From Haliclona indistincta (lineage: Eukaryota > Porifera > Demospongiae > Haplosclerida > Chalinidae), in NCBI GenBank assembly GCA_964017065.1, contig OZ024788.1, positions 2,155,021 to 2,219,020 on the forward strand: a stretch of 64,000 nucleotides of DNA, in the 5' to 3' direction. Positions within the stretch are counted from its first letter, which is position 1, and each line of letters opens with the position of its first letter. Positions 10,387 through 20,370 of the stretch are shown piece after piece. Made by a program: the position numbers and the translations under genes. Below the pieces are notes generated by a model. It worked only from the letters and a program-made list of their open reading frames with translations. It was not told where the DNA came from and ran no database searches.

Positions 10387-11382
10387 TCACTCCTCTGTCA
10401 GATCAATAGTGATGCTGCGTGTTTGTGTGGCTCTTCTTAGTCTTTGCGGCATTCGATTTTCATCAAATCTTACAGAGCGTCTATTTGATGATCGAGTACT
10501 CTGTTGTGTCTCATTTGGTTGCGTGCTCCTCGGTCCAGGGTTTGGTGGTTGATGTGGTTCTCTGTAGAGTCTTGTTGCTGGAGCCCGGCCTCTAGTAGGA
10601 GCACCTGATGCTGTACCTTGGTTCATTGATGATGATGCTCGTCGATTACCTGTTTCTCTTCCAGAAGCTTGTCGCCGATTTGTACGAGCAGCAGTTGAAG
10701 GAATAGCATGTTGAACTGACAAATCTGGAGCTTGTATTTGTTGGACACTTGAACTGGAAGGAGGAGGAGAGGGTGTGGGAGACAAAGATGGGGATGGGCT
10801 TGGGTCTGGTTCTGAGTGCTGGCTCATGGTTGATGATGATGCTTCTCCCTCATATCTGAATGCCATGTAGATAGCATATGCATGGCATTTGTCTTTTGTT
10901 GCTTGTCCAGTGGTGAATGTCTCGTTCACCACTCTTGGGTCAGGATGGGAGAGAAGGTAGTGATGGAGGAGCTTCTGTTCCATAGCTAGTGCAAAGTCTT
11001 CTTGGTGCACTCTACCTCTGCATCTCTCTGGCATTGTCTCTCTAGTAATGGCACCCAGTACCACTAACCCATCTCTACCATAGTCCTTGTGTTTGTGTTC
11101 ACCCCAGCGACTGCTAATACCGTTCTTCTTCCATGTGTGGTGCTTGAGTGGGTAAAATCTCTGATAAGTCTTACCAATGTAGATCTTGGCTATTTTTCTT
11201 CCTGATTCTATTTGAAGTGCTTTAATTGTGTCCTCTAGTTGTGCTATTAGCTTCTTCTTGACTGCCTTCACTTCTGTCTGTCCTGATAGGTCAGCTGGAT
11301 TGGCTGAATAGTTTCTAACAGTTCCTCTACACAGCAGTTCAAATTCAGCTCCACCAATGGTTGTCTTGCTTATGCTAGACAT
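10387..11382 (-). CDS. GIY-YIG-like domain protein, family member 2
   Basis: 331 aa, single exon. The start is the ATG at 11382 (MSSISKTTIGGAEFELL), which aligns with MSTVSRTTIGG of member 1; the frame is open for six more codons but only to a TTG. Predicted active-site set complete: Y25, Y68 (IYIGKT), R92, H96 and E135. The loop after YIGKT is about ten residues shorter than in member 1. The tail is Ser/Pro-rich (PSPSPSLSPTPSPPPSSSS) and ends with RRSVRFDENRMPQRLRRA followed by TIDLTEE at the very C-terminus. It therefore keeps the same RVxF-type, basic and SIM-like order as member 1, its closest relative by tail. No break seen. Confidence 0.85.
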   Translation of the reverse strand: MSSISKTTIGGAEFELLCRGTVRNYSANPADLSGQTEVKAVKKKLIAQLEDTIKALQIESGRKIAKIYIGKTYQRFYPLKHHTWKKNGISSRWGEHKHKDYGRDGLVVLGAITRETMPERCRGRVHQEDFALAMEQKLLHHYLLSHPDPRVVNETFTTGQATKDKCHAYAIYMAFRYEGEASSSTMSQHSEPDPSPSPSLSPTPSPPPSSSSVQQIQAPDLSVQHAIPSTAARTNRRQASGRETGNRRASSSMNQGTASGAPTRGRAPATRLYREPHQPPNPGPRSTQPNETQQSTRSSNRRSVRFDENRMPQRLRRATQTRSITIDLTEE

Positions 11383-12117
11383 GATCAAGCTTTCCACCAA
11401 TAGAGCAGTACAATCAGTAGAAGATGTATGTATCCATAGTCAACGGATCAAGAAGGCAGCCATTTTATGTTATACGATTGTATACTATCGTGCACAATCG
11501 TTTTTTAGGAAGTTTTCACTGCAACCATGATTTTCATATGAAGGGTGTGTTATGCTGTGGCTGTGTAAATATTATTGTGTGCTCTGTTTATTCTTCACAC
11601 CAGTGTGTGTGATCAAGTATATACACACCACACAGTAATACTGACAGTCATCAATTGATTGACATAATGGTTTCGATCAGTCATCAAAGCAGTATTGCTG
11701 TTTTTATACTGCCTGGTTACCTACCTAGTCCTAGTCACTTTCTTGTTTTGCTTGCTGTAATAGTGTGTTTAAGCACTTGTGACAGGCGATGTAACTGAAA
11801 CTTACTGTTGACAATATACCTTTCTCTTTGCTTGTGTGATGCAATAGTGTGTTGTTGATCATAGCAGCTCTTAATTATTATCATGGCTTCTGGCATTCTT
11901 TCACATGATACTTGTTATTACTATTACTTGGTAGTACAAAAACTACCAGAATGAGGAGTGTGTGCATATTAATGGATAATGTGTTAGCAGTTTTTACAAC
12001 AATGACGGAATTCATAGAGATCAATTACTGGTTCTAAATTATATTTTGTTTGTTTATTGTATAAGACAGTACTGTCATCTGATGACGAACTTTCTGAGTA
12101 CTAACTACTCACATGGA
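11383..12117. other. intergenic spacer, nothing recognised
   Basis: AT-rich sequence with no family remnant, RNA gene or strong repeat seen. Confidence 0.4.
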
Positions 12118-12786
12118 TCAAGTATGTTTCATTTTCTTCACTGGAGATGATTCTGGGGTCGGGTTTTTACGTGGAGAACTTCTTTTCGTTGGCTGCTCAT
12201 CTAGTTCCATAGATTCATCAGATGTTGGAACTTCGTCATCATATCTGAAGGCCATATAAATTGCGTATGCATGATGGCTATTTTCACAATTAGAGAATGT
12301 GTCCCTGACCACTCTTGGGTCATGATCGAAGAAATAGAAGTGATGATAGAGCATCTCTTCCATAGCTAGTGCGAAGTCTTCTTGTTGCACTCTATCTCTG
12401 AGTTTTCCGGGCACTGTTTGTTTAGTAATGGCACCCAGTACCACTAGTCCATCTTTGCCATAGTCACAGTCTTGCTGTTTATGGTGATCCCAGCAACTGC
12501 TAATGCCACCAATTCTCCATGTGGTTGAATCACAAGGACTAAATCTTACATATTTTTCTCGATTTCCGCTTGATCTTTTCTTTCTCTGAATGTGGGTTTT
12601 GCCGATATAGATTTTGTCTATAGTTCTGCCTGACCCAATCTCAAGATCGTTTACTGTGTCCTCTAGTTGTGTAGCAAGCTTCTGCTTAATGAGATTTATA
12701 TCAGTCTCTCTTACTATGTCAGTGAGGTTGAAGGAGCAGTTCCTAACATCTCCTGTACACAACTGATCGAATCCAATTCCAGCCAT
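12118..12786 (-). CDS. GIY-YIG-like domain protein with short tail, family member 3
   Basis: 222 aa from the ATG at 12786 (MAGIGFDQLC). The open frame continues 21 codons upstream to a GTG, but a CACAG splice-acceptor-like site lies just before that, so an upstream exon cannot be excluded. Two predicted catalytic positions are changed: the first Tyr is Cys (C17 in NCSFN) and the Arg is Cys (C98 in SSCWDHHK). Y60 (IYIGKT), a His at 101-102 and E143 (AMEEML) remain. The tail is only about 35 residues, acidic then basic (SPRKNPTPESSPVKKMKHT), with an NLS-like end but no SIM-like motif. A degenerate or non-catalytic paralog is likely. Confidence 0.8.
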   Translation of the reverse strand: MAGIGFDQLCTGDVRNCSFNLTDIVRETDINLIKQKLATQLEDTVNDLEIGSGRTIDKIYIGKTHIQRKKRSSGNREKYVRFSPCDSTTWRIGGISSCWDHHKQQDCDYGKDGLVVLGAITKQTVPGKLRDRVQQEDFALAMEEMLYHHFYFFDHDPRVVRDTFSNCENSHHAYAIYMAFRYDDEVPTSDESMELDEQPTKRSSPRKNPTPESSPVKKMKHT

Positions 12787-12857
12787 GGGGAGACCAGTCA
12801 AAGCAGCAATCTTGAAGTGTCGATCTTGTCGAAGTGAAGGGTTTGCCACAATCTGTG

Positions 12858-12868
12858 AACTATGAATA
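12858..12868 (-). promoter_or_regulatory. conserved upstream motif TATTCATAGTT
   Basis: Lies 72 nt upstream of the chosen ATG of family member 3, in the same orientation as at the other members. Confidence 0.4.
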
Positions 12869-13451
12869 ATTTTAGTAGCTACTAAAATTTTAGGGTTAAT
12901 TATTTAATGGCGTCTTCAGTCCAAAACTGCCCAAAAACCATGTTTTTCAAGGATTACTCGCTTCTGGTAGTGTTTGATGCCTATCTAAAAGTAAGTGCAC
13001 TACCCCAGATATATACACATGCGATTGTGCAGGTTTGGTAGTGATTCGTTCACTCAGGACAGCGCTAGGTTTACTGAAAGAAGAAGAAAGAAAGAAAGAT
13101 GAACAATTCGCGTGGGCGGCGATTTCAGTTCACCACTTTAGAAACGTCTGCCAGCTTCACCAAAGGTATTTCCATGCTCAGAACAATCGTCTGATTAATC
13201 CTAGACGCCTGGAATCTCGAGAAATGCTAAACACCGAAGATCTGCAACGGCTCCCTGAGAGTCGCCATCTTGATTTTCGTCGTCAAGCAATCAGTCCCGG
13301 CGATTTTCATAGACTTCCTACAAGCGCTTACACTTCAGATTCACTTAGAGATAGTTAAAATGCAGTAGAAATGTATAACAATAGAGATATGCATGAAAAC
13401 TCATTTTCACACATGAGTAGCTGCCATCTTAACTCGAGGTCATCCCTACAT

Positions 13452-13473
13452 ATCATTGCCGATCGGCAATGAT
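13452..13473. repeat. perfect 22-bp palindrome
   Basis: ATCATTGCCGA followed by its own reverse complement, with no loop. It could be a binding site or chance; there is no second copy in the window. Confidence 0.6.
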
Positions 13474-14439
13474 AACATAGTAGGAGCGTATATGGGGAAG
13501 GAGCATTCAACTGCGGATAACAAAATCTAAAGTAGCGCAAGCGGTGGACTGGCCGCACAAGATGGTGATCATCGCTCTGGCTGAACACACGCTAGTTTTA
13601 GCTGGAACAGGTAGGACAAAGCGTGGATGAGTAATAGGTAGGAAATAGTGAGCCAAAACGCATAAAGAAAGGCCCAAGTTCCAAGTAGCAACAGCCCATG
13701 GCAGCGGACTTTAGATTTCGATATTACTAGAGCGAATACGGTAGTTGAACTCTCCTTCCTATTATATGCTCCTGATTTTTTCTAACGTGCATGTATTAAC
13801 AATGATCACTTACTTCGCTGACAGCCTTGAGGTTTCTTCGAATGGCGTTGAGGAATAGACACTGTTTTATATAAATGCTATGTCAGGTTGAGTCATATGA
13901 CACAGGTCACAGGACAATATTTCCTTATATGTCCTTTAACTATATTCATGCATAAACATGCATAAATAATTGTTTATAGGATACTTCTACAACAACGATT
14001 TGTGAGAAAAAGGTCACTTGGCTCCTGCAATTTTCGAACGCACACATGTTTTCAACTTGCTGCCATTCACCCAGATTTAGTGATATTTCTCTAACATTTG
14101 ATATACAGCAAGCAGAATGATAAAATAATTTTATTATACACAAAAATTTCATTGAATTTCAGTTATAATTGACTGAGTGTCAGCCATTTGAAAACAGGTG
14201 TGCTTTCAAAAATTGCAGCGAAGTGACCCTTTTTCTCAGATCCGCTCACATATTATGTTTACTAAACATCAATCTTTTTTTACCATCTCCAATCGTTGAG
14301 TGAGATTCTGTTTATGTGCCTTGTAATAATGTGTGCACTGTTCTTGTAAACTATGCCATGCTGAGCTTAGCACTAAGTGGAGTGAGTTTTACATATTTTG
14401 CTAGCAGCTAAGACCTAGTGCTGCGACCTTTCACCGAGC

Positions 14440-14517
14440 GCTGCTCGTACGCGATATTACAGCTATGTGCTGCCAGACAGCACAGCCTGCATTGCTGTAA
14501 TGTCGCGTACGAGCAGC
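14440..14517. repeat. inverted repeat around CGTACGCGA
   Basis: Left arm 14440-14463 (GCTGCTCGTACGCGATATTACAGC) pairs with 14494-14517 with two mismatches across a 30-nt loop. Weaker complementarity extends outward through CGAG/CTCG. It may be the core of a MITE, but no target duplication was identified. Confidence 0.7.
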
Positions 14518-15182
14518 TCTCGTTGAAATCATCGCATAAATACCTGCACAGATGGCAGATGAGCTAGCTCGAGCAGTTTCAGCTTCATACCTTTCGCACA
14601 ACTAAAGAAAAAGTGTTTACAATCGATCGTGCTCAAACTTCACAGGGCAAGCTCGTCGCTCCACAATGGCTAACATTGTGTTGCTGAAATTTGTTACATT
14701 TGATGCCTATCGACAGGCAACCGAACTGCACGCAGCAAATCTGTCTGCACGAATACTCGTGGCTAGGAAGATACAGCTACTAGCAAATGTCATGAATATC
14801 ATTATTTCTGGTATCCCACAGCCTTGAATCTTGTTCAGTTGTCTTGTGAATTTACTTTAATCACTTTCTAACTACAATTATTTGTCTAACATGGTTTATT
14901 ATTTTCGTAATCACAATTTTAGTTTGTGTTCAACTAAGCCTAGTACCTAGTCGTTAAATTAACACCTAGTATAAAATGCACACGCATGTGCGAATAAAAT
15001 GGGTGGGGACAGCTATAGCATGCGCTTGTTCTCTATTTGCGGAGCTTTTGTTCACACAATCAAGAAAAAAACATAATTAAAACACACTTCTCTTGTTGGA
15101 TGTTCCATCATGTTGTACTTCCCTATCATTATTAGAATCTACTGCATTTTCAATAATACCTCTAGATCATTCATTGTCTAGA

Positions 15183-15706
15183 CTAAATCAATTCATCTAA
15201 AATACCATAAGGGTCTATTACTGATAAGCCGTCGATATGTCCCCGTACCAGTTCTCGATTGGTCGTGCCTGATTCTGTGTCTTGTACGATGGAATCTCTA
15301 CTATCTTCACGGTTTACTGCAAATGTTATTCTGCACCCTGAAGAACGAATTCCAGCTGAATTTTGTTGGTGGCTTGCAAATCCTGGGATGATTCAGTCTG
15401 TTTCTGTCCTCTTCGGTATACTTTTAAGTTTTTTTTGCACGAGCTACCTTGGATTTACTAGAGCTTGTAGGAGGAGACTGTGGTGGAGGGGTGTGGCTTG
15501 GACCTGGCTCTGAGTTATTATACATACTTGATGAAGATGATTCTTCTGTGTAACTAAAGGCTATGTAGATGACGTATGCTATGCAGCGACGTTTTGTTGT
15601 TCTGCCGGTAGTGAATGTCTCGTTGACCACAGGCACTTTTGGGTCTGAACGAGAGAGAAGGTAGTGATGGAGGAGCTTCTGTTCCATAGCTAGTGCAAAG
15701 TCTTCT
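15183..15706 (-). pseudogene. 3' half of a SDIS-type family gene fused to member 4
   Basis: On the minus strand the frame DFALAMEQKLLHHYLLSRSDP to SSSSSMYNNSEPGPSHTPPP matches the gene at 45826-46809 from its predicted catalytic helix onward. Everything upstream (the first three quarters of the domain) is missing, and the sequence joins member 4 at 15706/15707. The tail frame breaks at about 15424 after KVARAKK through a small insertion, yet the remaining tail (RITFAVN-type motif, ending near 15183) is still clearly alignable with 45826-46110. There is no start codon of its own. It is a remnant left by an unequal deletion between two tandem genes. Confidence 0.8.
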
Positions 15707-16357
15707 AGTAATAATGGTTTGGCGGTTGCCAGCATTTCTGGCGATGTTTACAGGACAGAGTTGTTGCAACATACGTGGGCGTGCTGGTGCTTGCAGAGAC
15801 CTACCACTACTGCTGTCATATCCGTCGTCGTAACTAAAAGCCATATAGAGGGCATAGGCTTCTTGGCAGCGCTGAAGATTGTATCCAGAGTTGAAACCAT
15901 CATTGACCACTCTTGGGTCAGGATGGGAGAGAAGGTAGTGATGGAGAAGCTTCTGCTGAAAAGCTACTGCAAAGTCTTCTTGGTGCACTAGATCTCTGCA
16001 GCTCTCTGGCACTGATTCTTCAGTGAAGACACCCAACACCACTAACCCATCCCTACAGTCTCTACGTCTGTGAAAACCCCAGCATTGACCAATGCCGTGA
16101 CTAATCCATGTCTCTGGATCAAGAAGGTCTAATATTTGATGTTCTTTATTTTCTCTGATATAAGTTTTGCCTATGTAGATGTGGGATATTTTTCTGCCTG
16201 TTCCACTCTCAAGAGCTTCAACAGTATCATCCAGTTGTTTGACAAGCTTCATTTCGATGCTTTCTACAGTATTCTCTGAACCCAAGTCAGCTAGATTGAA
16301 CGAGTAGTGTTGAACTGTTCCGCAACACAATGTTTCAAAATCAACTCCACTATACAC
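15554..16357 (-). CDS. chimeric GIY-YIG-like gene, family member 4
   Basis: The frame opens at 16357 directly after a splice acceptor (CTGCAG then GTG TAT AGT), so a short first exon is expected. ATG-GCA-AAA-AAG followed by GT at 16607-16618 is a candidate, giving MAKK before VYSGVDFETLCCG. The domain has Y18 (HYSFN) and Y61 (IYIGKT), but the predicted Arg is Cys (C92 in GQCWGFH) and the predicted Glu is Gln (Q134 in VAFQQKLLHHY), so catalysis looks lost. After the closing strand (ALYMAFSYDDGYDSS) about 40 own residues follow. The frame then crosses into the neighbouring gene remnant out of phase and stops at 15554, adding about 50 residues of nonsense tail. Confidence 0.65.
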   Translation of the reverse strand: MYSGVDFETLCCGTVQHYSFNLADLGSENTVESIEMKLVKQLDDTVEALESGTGRKISHIYIGKTYIRENKEHQILDLLDPETWISHGIGQCWGFHRRRDCRDGLVVLGVFTEESVPESCRDLVHQEDFAVAFQQKLLHHYLLSHPDPRVVNDGFNSGYNLQRCQEAYALYMAFSYDDGYDSSSGRSLQAPARPRMLQQLCPVNIARNAGNRQTIITRRLCTSYGTEAPPSLPSLSFRPKSACGQRDIHYRQNNKTSLHSIRHLHSL

Positions 16358-17082
16358 CTGCAGTTATAAAAATATTATTTACAAGCTACGTACATGCATT
16401 GTGTAAATAATGCTTGTGTACAGACAACTATGGAACAGCAACTCTTTTATCACTGCCTTCTCTCTCTCACTTCTCTCTCATGTACCAATGCCTGAAAGCA
16501 TACACTAACTGGCAGAATAATTGATTGGGCTTTCAGTAAAATAAGTTGGTTCTTGGGAACTATAATACAGCTAGTAACACTCAAGAGTTAGGAGAGAAAT
16601 GATGACCTTTTTTGCCATGGGTGATTGCAATATTGAAAGCAACTGGCTCAGGGACGATTTGTTCACTTGCTTGACTAACTAGCATGTGCTTCTCACATGA
16701 TCATATATTATTCTTGGATTCTGCTTGTTATTATTGGTAGACAATGGTTGGTATTTTAGGACAACCCTGAGTAGTTTCTGCTATAGTATGGGTGTGGCTG
16801 TCCTTTGTACTTGTCGTCAGTGTTAAACTGATACATGTTCCATAATGAGCACACACATTCTGATCATAATGTTGATGACTGCTTGTAGCTGGGTGGAAGA
16901 AGCTGATATGAATGTGTGGTAGAGTCTTGGTTTGCTTCAGATTTTTTGAGCACGTCTGACTTGTATGTGTTTTTATTATTATTATTATGTGTTTTTTCTT
17001 ATAAGTAGCTTTTATACTGAGTTTGGTGTTTGCAATAATAACAATAATAAGCTGTGACAATGACAATAAAAATTTACGGTTT
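16358..17082. other. intergenic spacer with cassette copy 1
   Basis: From about 16681 it carries a copy of a repeated non-coding cassette (CATGATCA..., then TTATTATTGGTAGACAATGG, then GGACAACCCTGAGTAGTTTC). Related copies lie near 20820, 27660, 29890 and 34510. The candidate first exon of member 4 is at 16607-16618. Confidence 0.6.
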
Positions 17083-20000
17083 TTAGTCTACATTTATTAC
17101 ATCAATTTCATCTGGTTCTGGTTCATTCAAAAGAGCTAATAAATATTCATCAACGTTAACATCAAAATTCAAATCTGCATCATCATCTATTGTATCAACA
17201 TCTATTGTAGCAGAAGAAGAGCTTTTGTCTGTGTCAGCATCTGAGTCGTTGCTTGAGTTTTGAGAAGATGAAGATGACGAATGTGTCATCGAAGTTGAAG
17301 CTGATGAGTCATCATCGCTGCTGGAGTCTTGAGAAGATGAAGGCAAGGAGTCGTCATTATTGCTGGAGTCTTGAGAAGATGATGAAAGAAAGATGAAAGG
17401 AGATGATGGGATGATGCGAGAAGACGATGAAGAGTTAATGTCAGTTGTTGAGCTGTTAGTACTTGAAGATGAACGTAATGAGTCGTCATTGGTTGAATCT
17501 TGAGAAGATGAAGATGACGAATGATTCGTTGAAGTTGAAGGTGATGAGTCATCATCGTTGCTTGAGTCTTGAGAATATGAAGATAACGAATGAGTCATCG
17601 AAGTTGGAGGTGATGAGTCATCATCGCTGCTTGAGTCTTGAGAAGATGATGAAAAAAAGATGAAAGGAGATGATTTGACGAAGTGAGAGGACAATAAAGA
17701 GTTAATGTCAGTTTTTGAGCTGTTAGTGCTTGAAGATGAACGTAATGAGTCATCATTGGTTGAATCTTGAGAAGATGATGAAGAGATGATAGGAGATAAT
17801 GGGATGATAGGAGAGGACAATGAAGAGTTAATGTCAGTTGTTGAGCCGTTAGTACTTTCTTCAGAGAGTTCGAATTCCATGTAGCTATCAGTAGGTGCAT
17901 GCGTTATCAATGAATGACAATTTTGAGCGCCTACTCCTAAGTTTTGGCTGTAAGGTGACTCTGGAGCAGTAGTTGAAGAAGAAGGGCGGTTACATTGCCT
18001 TGTTATTTGATTCACAGCATTTGGCTGTATCTGGATATTGAGCTGGTCACTTGTTTGTGTCCTTTGGTCTTCTGATTCATATTTGTCTCTTGTGTCATTT
18101 CTTGCTCTTTTAGCTTGAGGTGGAGAGTCATCGTCTGTTGAGGAGGAGGAAGATGAGCTCTCAGGACTGCACCGTTTAAAGGCAATATTGCCCTGGGCTT
18201 GCTCCTGGTCTGTGGCTCTTGCAATAGGTGAAGAACTTGTTGGATGTGTAGAAAGGTCTACTTCATCTGGTGATGAAGAGTCATCATTGCTGCTTGAGTT
18301 TTGTGAATGTGATGTGGCTTTTGGAGAAGAATTATAATTCATCACGTACAATTTTTCGGGAGTACATGTAGACACTTGAGATCGATAAGGATAAGTAGAT
18401 TTTGAAGTGGCTCCTTCTGATTCCTCAGGTGATTTTGCAGCACTGAAAATAAGAGATTGTTTTGAAGGAGGAAGAAGAGAATGGGAGTAAGTTGATGGTG
18501 TATGGAAGGGATTTGTCAGTTTCAATCTTTTTCTCGGAGGAGTGGGCGGAGTAGGTCGAGAAGGGGTAGTTGGCAATGGGAGGAAATGGCGTAGTTCTGA
18601 TGCTGAATCTTGGTTTGCTGCTAGTGATAACAATTGCTGACCTTCTGCTCTTGTTTTAGAGCAACAAGGCGGAAATATCTCGCTTGTGACTGAAGTTGAA
18701 GGAGCTTGTTGTTGTGTTGATCTTTCATTTTGTTTTGAAATTGCAGAAAGTTGATGGCTTAGCCCTGGTGGGCTTTCAGTAGAGTAACATGTTTCTGCTT
18801 GCGGTGTTTGTCCACTGATTGTTTGAGGAAATTGTTTTTCATTTTTAGATGCTGGAGAAGTGTTTCGAAGTAAAGGACGATTCGATCTTTTCCTGAGTCG
18901 TAATGACAGTCTTTTCTTTCTTAGAGGTAGTGGACAAGTATGGCTAGGCTCTTGCAAGTTTGATATTTGTGTGGTTGGTTGTAGTTCAGCTCCTTCTGAT
19001 TCCCCAGGTGATTTTGCACCACTGAAAAAAAGAGATTTTTTCGGAGGAGGATGAAGAGAAGGGGAGAAAGTTGATGATGGAGTGCGGAAGGGATTTGTCA
19101 GTTTCAATCTTTTTCTTGGAGGAGAGGATGGAGTAGGTCGAGAAGGGGTAGCTGGTGGAGAGTACTGGTTTTGTGCAGAAGAACAGGATGGCGTAGGAGG
19201 TTGGTTTAACTGAGCGAGAGGTTGTTGCTTTTCTGGTGTCTGCTTGAGAATCCCTTTTCTTTGAGGGGTTGATGGAGTAGAGGTGTGGCTTTGCCTAGGA
19301 CTACTAGCTTGGTTTACAGTTTGTGCTCTTGCTTGTCTTGTTTCAGAAGTAGGAGTAGAACTGAAGGTGACTCGAGACCTTCTTGTAGGAGAAGGAGAAC
19401 AAGCAGATGAAAAAGGCCGAGAAAGGGAGAGAGAGGGGCGGTTTTGAATAGGCATGTCTCTGCTAACAGCTGGTGAATATACATTGGTTTCTTGTGCAGC
19501 TAGCTGTCTAGGAAGACACGTGGTAACTGGTATTTGCAGTGGTGCTGCTGGCTCTGATTGTTTTAGACTTGTGGTATGTATTCCACTGCTTGAAGGATAG
19601 TGATGGGCAGGAGTGTGGCTTGGTCCTGGTAGTGTGTGCATATCATCACTTGCTGGTGAAAGATTTTGGTCTTGTTTGCTGTTTAAAACAGTGAGAGGAG
19701 AATGTGGTGGCCGTCTTTGAGTAGAGCTTGAGTCTGAGTCGCTTGCTTCTGTCGGAGAGAATGGAGGAGTGTTTGTGTCTTCTTCCTCTGAAAAGGTTAC
19801 ATCTTCATATCCGAATGCTATGTAGACTGCATATGCAAAATATTTATCTTTGGTTACTTGTCCTGAAGAGAATGTATCATTGATCACTCTTGGGTCAGGA
19901 TGAGGGAGAAGGCAGTGATAAAGGAGCTGCTGTTCCATAGCTAGCGCAAAGTCTTCTTGATGCACTCTACCTCTGCATCTCTCTGGCATTGTCTCTCTAG

Positions 20001-20370
20001 TAATGGCACCCAGTACCACTAACCCATCTCTGCCATAGTCTTCATGTTTGTGAGCATTCCAGCGACTACAAATACCCTTCTTTCTCCATGTGTAACTGTT
20101 GACTGGATCAAACTTCACGTATCCTCCTCCTGGCTTCTTCCTTCGCATAATATAAGTCTTACCAATGTATATGTTGGCTATTGTTCTATCTGATTGGAGC
20201 TCAAGCTCTCTTACAGTGTCCTCTAGTTGTGCTATCAGCTTCTTCTTGATATCCTCTGCTTCTCTCTGTCCTGCTATGTCAGCTGGATTGAAGGAGTAGT
20301 TTCTAATAGTTCCTGTACAAAGTATTTCAAAGTCAGCTCCTCCCTGGGTTGTTTTGCTGACAACAGACAT
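17083..20370 (-). CDS. GIY-YIG-like domain protein with 900-residue Ser-rich tail, family member 5
   Basis: 1095 aa in one exon, ATG start (MSVVSKTTQGGADFEILC). The domain is complete: Y25, Y68, R103, H107, E146. The tail is the longest uninterrupted one in the array. In order it has an LPGPSHTP linker, SRVTFSS (RVxF-type), QRKGILKQTPEKQ (a good match to the [GS]ILK phosphatase-docking motif), two PPRKRLKLTNPF NLS-like motifs, an AKRARNDTRDKYESEDQR segment shared with the gene at 38-41.5 kb, and a Ser/Asp repeat region (SQDSSNDDDSS units). It closes with an acidic end (EPDEIDVINVD). The many S-D/E contexts would suit acidophilic kinases such as CK2. Its 5' end and flank recur as a stub at 29349-29431. 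Confidence 0.85.
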   Translation of the reverse strand: MSVVSKTTQGGADFEILCTGTIRNYSFNPADIAGQREAEDIKKKLIAQLEDTVRELELQSDRTIANIYIGKTYIMRRKKPGGGYVKFDPVNSYTWRKKGICSRWNAHKHEDYGRDGLVVLGAITRETMPERCRGRVHQEDFALAMEQQLLYHCLLPHPDPRVINDTFSSGQVTKDKYFAYAVYIAFGYEDVTFSEEEDTNTPPFSPTEASDSDSSSTQRRPPHSPLTVLNSKQDQNLSPASDDMHTLPGPSHTPAHHYPSSSGIHTTSLKQSEPAAPLQIPVTTCLPRQLAAQETNVYSPAVSRDMPIQNRPSLSLSRPFSSACSPSPTRRSRVTFSSTPTSETRQARAQTVNQASSPRQSHTSTPSTPQRKGILKQTPEKQQPLAQLNQPPTPSCSSAQNQYSPPATPSRPTPSSPPRKRLKLTNPFRTPSSTFSPSLHPPPKKSLFFSGAKSPGESEGAELQPTTQISNLQEPSHTCPLPLRKKRLSLRLRKRSNRPLLRNTSPASKNEKQFPQTISGQTPQAETCYSTESPPGLSHQLSAISKQNERSTQQQAPSTSVTSEIFPPCCSKTRAEGQQLLSLAANQDSASELRHFLPLPTTPSRPTPPTPPRKRLKLTNPFHTPSTYSHSLLPPSKQSLIFSAAKSPEESEGATSKSTYPYRSQVSTCTPEKLYVMNYNSSPKATSHSQNSSSNDDSSSPDEVDLSTHPTSSSPIARATDQEQAQGNIAFKRCSPESSSSSSSTDDDSPPQAKRARNDTRDKYESEDQRTQTSDQLNIQIQPNAVNQITRQCNRPSSSTTAPESPYSQNLGVGAQNCHSLITHAPTDSYMEFELSEESTNGSTTDINSSLSSPIIPLSPIISSSSSQDSTNDDSLRSSSSTNSSKTDINSLLSSHFVKSSPFIFFSSSSQDSSSDDDSSPPTSMTHSLSSYSQDSSNDDDSSPSTSTNHSSSSSSQDSTNDDSLRSSSSTNSSTTDINSSSSSRIIPSSPFIFLSSSSQDSSNNDDSLPSSSQDSSSDDDSSASTSMTHSSSSSSQNSSNDSDADTDKSSSSATIDVDTIDDDADLNFDVNVDEYLLALLNEPEPDEIDVINVD
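17300..17870 (-). repeat. 89-residue tandem repeat in member 5 tail
   Basis: Two strong copies with a 267-bp period: the block NDDSLRSSSSTNSS-TDINS...SSPFIF-SSSSQDSS starts near 17745 and again near 17478 on the minus strand. Partial SQDSSSDDDSS units flank both sides. The period is a multiple of three, so the frame is kept. Confidence 0.75.

Larger units (their letters stand above)
12787..15182. other. 2.4-kb intergenic region with palindromes
   Basis: The largest gene-poor spacer of the left array. It includes the upstream motif at 12858, a perfect 22-bp palindrome at 13452 and a 24-bp-arm inverted repeat at 14440-14517. A plus-strand ORF of 107 codons (13035-13358) has no recognised motif. 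The right end (about 15010-15182) duplicates the 3' flank found at 45690-45830. Confidence 0.5.

Noticed and set aside
13035..13358. 107-codon plus-strand ORF
   Set aside because: No recognised motif, no splice partner and no paralog in the window; it may be an exon but cannot be supported.
17463..17900. Met/Lys/His-rich ORFs opposite or out of frame with the Ser/Asp tail
   Set aside because: Shadows of the repetitive coding sequence of member 5.
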